Assembly: GCA_041746415.1 (NCBI GenBank)
Contig: JBGTHB010000144.1
Location: 1 to 6,588, forward strand
Length of the DNA: 6,588 bases
From: JBGTHB01 sp041746415
GTDB taxonomy: Bacteria > Pseudomonadota > Gammaproteobacteria > Coxiellales > Coxiellaceae
Direction: 5' to 3'
A model generated the notes under the pieces. It did not search any database, had not been told where the DNA came from, and saw only the letters and a list, made by a program, of their open reading frames with translations. The number at the start of each line of letters is the position of its first letter. Positions within the stretch are counted from its first letter, which is position 1. Below, one piece after another: positions 6,491 to 6,588 of this stretch. The position numbers were made by a program, and so were the translations under genes.

Positions 6491-6518
6491 TCTGAGTCGT
6501 TCTGATTCAGGCATTTTT
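6491..6518 (+). terminator. Possible rho-independent terminator
   Basis: Arms CTGAGTC (6492-6498) and GATTCAG (6504-6510) pair over 7 bp with one G-U pair and a 5-nt loop. A T-G pair can extend the stem outward. Five T residues follow at 6514-6518 after a 2-nt gap. There is no T-run on the minus strand, so it would act on plus-strand transcripts, possibly that of the gene ending at 6323 or a small RNA. The stem is only moderately GC-rich and the T-tract is short. Confidence 0.4.
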
Positions 6519-6540
6519 CGGAATGAAATTGTATGGCCGC

Positions 6541-6558
6541 GCCCCAATAAGGGGTTTA
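6541..6558 (+). repeat. Short hairpin GCCCC-aataa-GGGGT before an AT-rich run
   Basis: Four G-C pairs plus one G-U pair surround a 5-nt loop, and TTATTTAATTC follows. It is a weak terminator-like or structural element near the right edge. The T-tract is broken by A residues. Confidence 0.25.
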
Positions 6559-6588
6559 TTTAATTCTTTATTTATAGGTAACTTATGT

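Larger units (their letters stand above)
6324..6588. other. Right-hand stretch without a confident gene; hairpin-rich
   Basis: No gene of convincing length is visible on either strand. The stretch holds inverted repeats at 6422-6438, 6464-6484, 6491-6511 and 6541-6555. It also has a strong GAGGAG at 6381-6386 before a 14-codon frame. Two frames stay open to the right edge: plus strand from 6496 with an ATG at 6523, and minus strand from the edge down to a TGA at 6509-6507. A third option is an ATG at 6585 preceded by AGG. Frames this short are expected by chance, so I do not call a gene. No tRNA or known RNA family was recognised. Confidence 0.6.

Noticed and set aside
6450..6515. tRNA-like segment around the GTTCTGATTC hairpin
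   Set aside because: The loop does not match the T-loop consensus, and no acceptor stem, D-arm or CCA end can be drawn around it.
6533..6550. Five-codon frame ATG-GCC-GCG-CCC-CAA-TAA
   Set aside because: It is too short, with no properly spaced ribosome binding site, and is likely fortuitous.
1..6588. CRISPR arrays, insertion sequences, integrases or phage genes
   Set aside because: No spaced direct-repeat array, transposase-like frame, terminal inverted repeats or target-site duplications were seen.

Overview
The window is chromosomal DNA from a Gram-negative bacterium, most likely a gammaproteobacterium. It holds the central part of the division and cell wall (dcw) cluster, in the order murE-murF-mraY-murD-ftsW, all on the minus strand. 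MurE carries the DNPR motif of meso-diaminopimelate-adding ligases, which fits Gram-negative peptidoglycan. Base composition of sampled lines is in the low-to-middle 40s % GC. The protein style, together with an effector-like neighbour, is compatible with Legionellales (Legionella/Coxiella-like). That placement is inference and has not been tested by any search.

Layout on the minus strand, in transcription order: murE (5648-4209), murF (4212-2863), mraY (2863-1781), murD (1774-494) and the first 174 codons of ftsW (524-1, cut by the window edge). Junctions are very tight: a 4-nt overlap, a 1-nt overlap, a 6-nt gap and a 31-nt overlap. This points to one transcript with translational coupling. 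MurD, MurE and MurF are the ATP-dependent ligases that add D-Glu, meso-DAP and D-Ala-D-Ala to UDP-MurNAc-L-Ala. MraY then transfers the finished phospho-MurNAc-pentapeptide to undecaprenyl phosphate (lipid I). FtsW polymerises lipid II at the septum.

In the usual gammaproteobacterial order ftsI lies directly upstream of murE. Here that place is taken by a divergent plus-strand gene, so the cluster is split and murE appears to be the first gene of its operon. The 75-bp divergent spacer contains a consensus TATAAT box only 6 nt from the murE ATG and a small perfect dyad.

On the plus strand, 5724-6323 encodes a 199-residue soluble, helical, unrecognised protein. It has two similar-looking helical halves joined by a Ser/Gln/Lys linker with SSQAKS repeats, and an acidic C-terminal tail resembling a type IVB secretion signal. 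From 6324 to the right edge no confident gene is visible. The stretch contains four inverted repeats, one of them terminator-like, and a very short reading frame behind a strong Shine-Dalgarno sequence.
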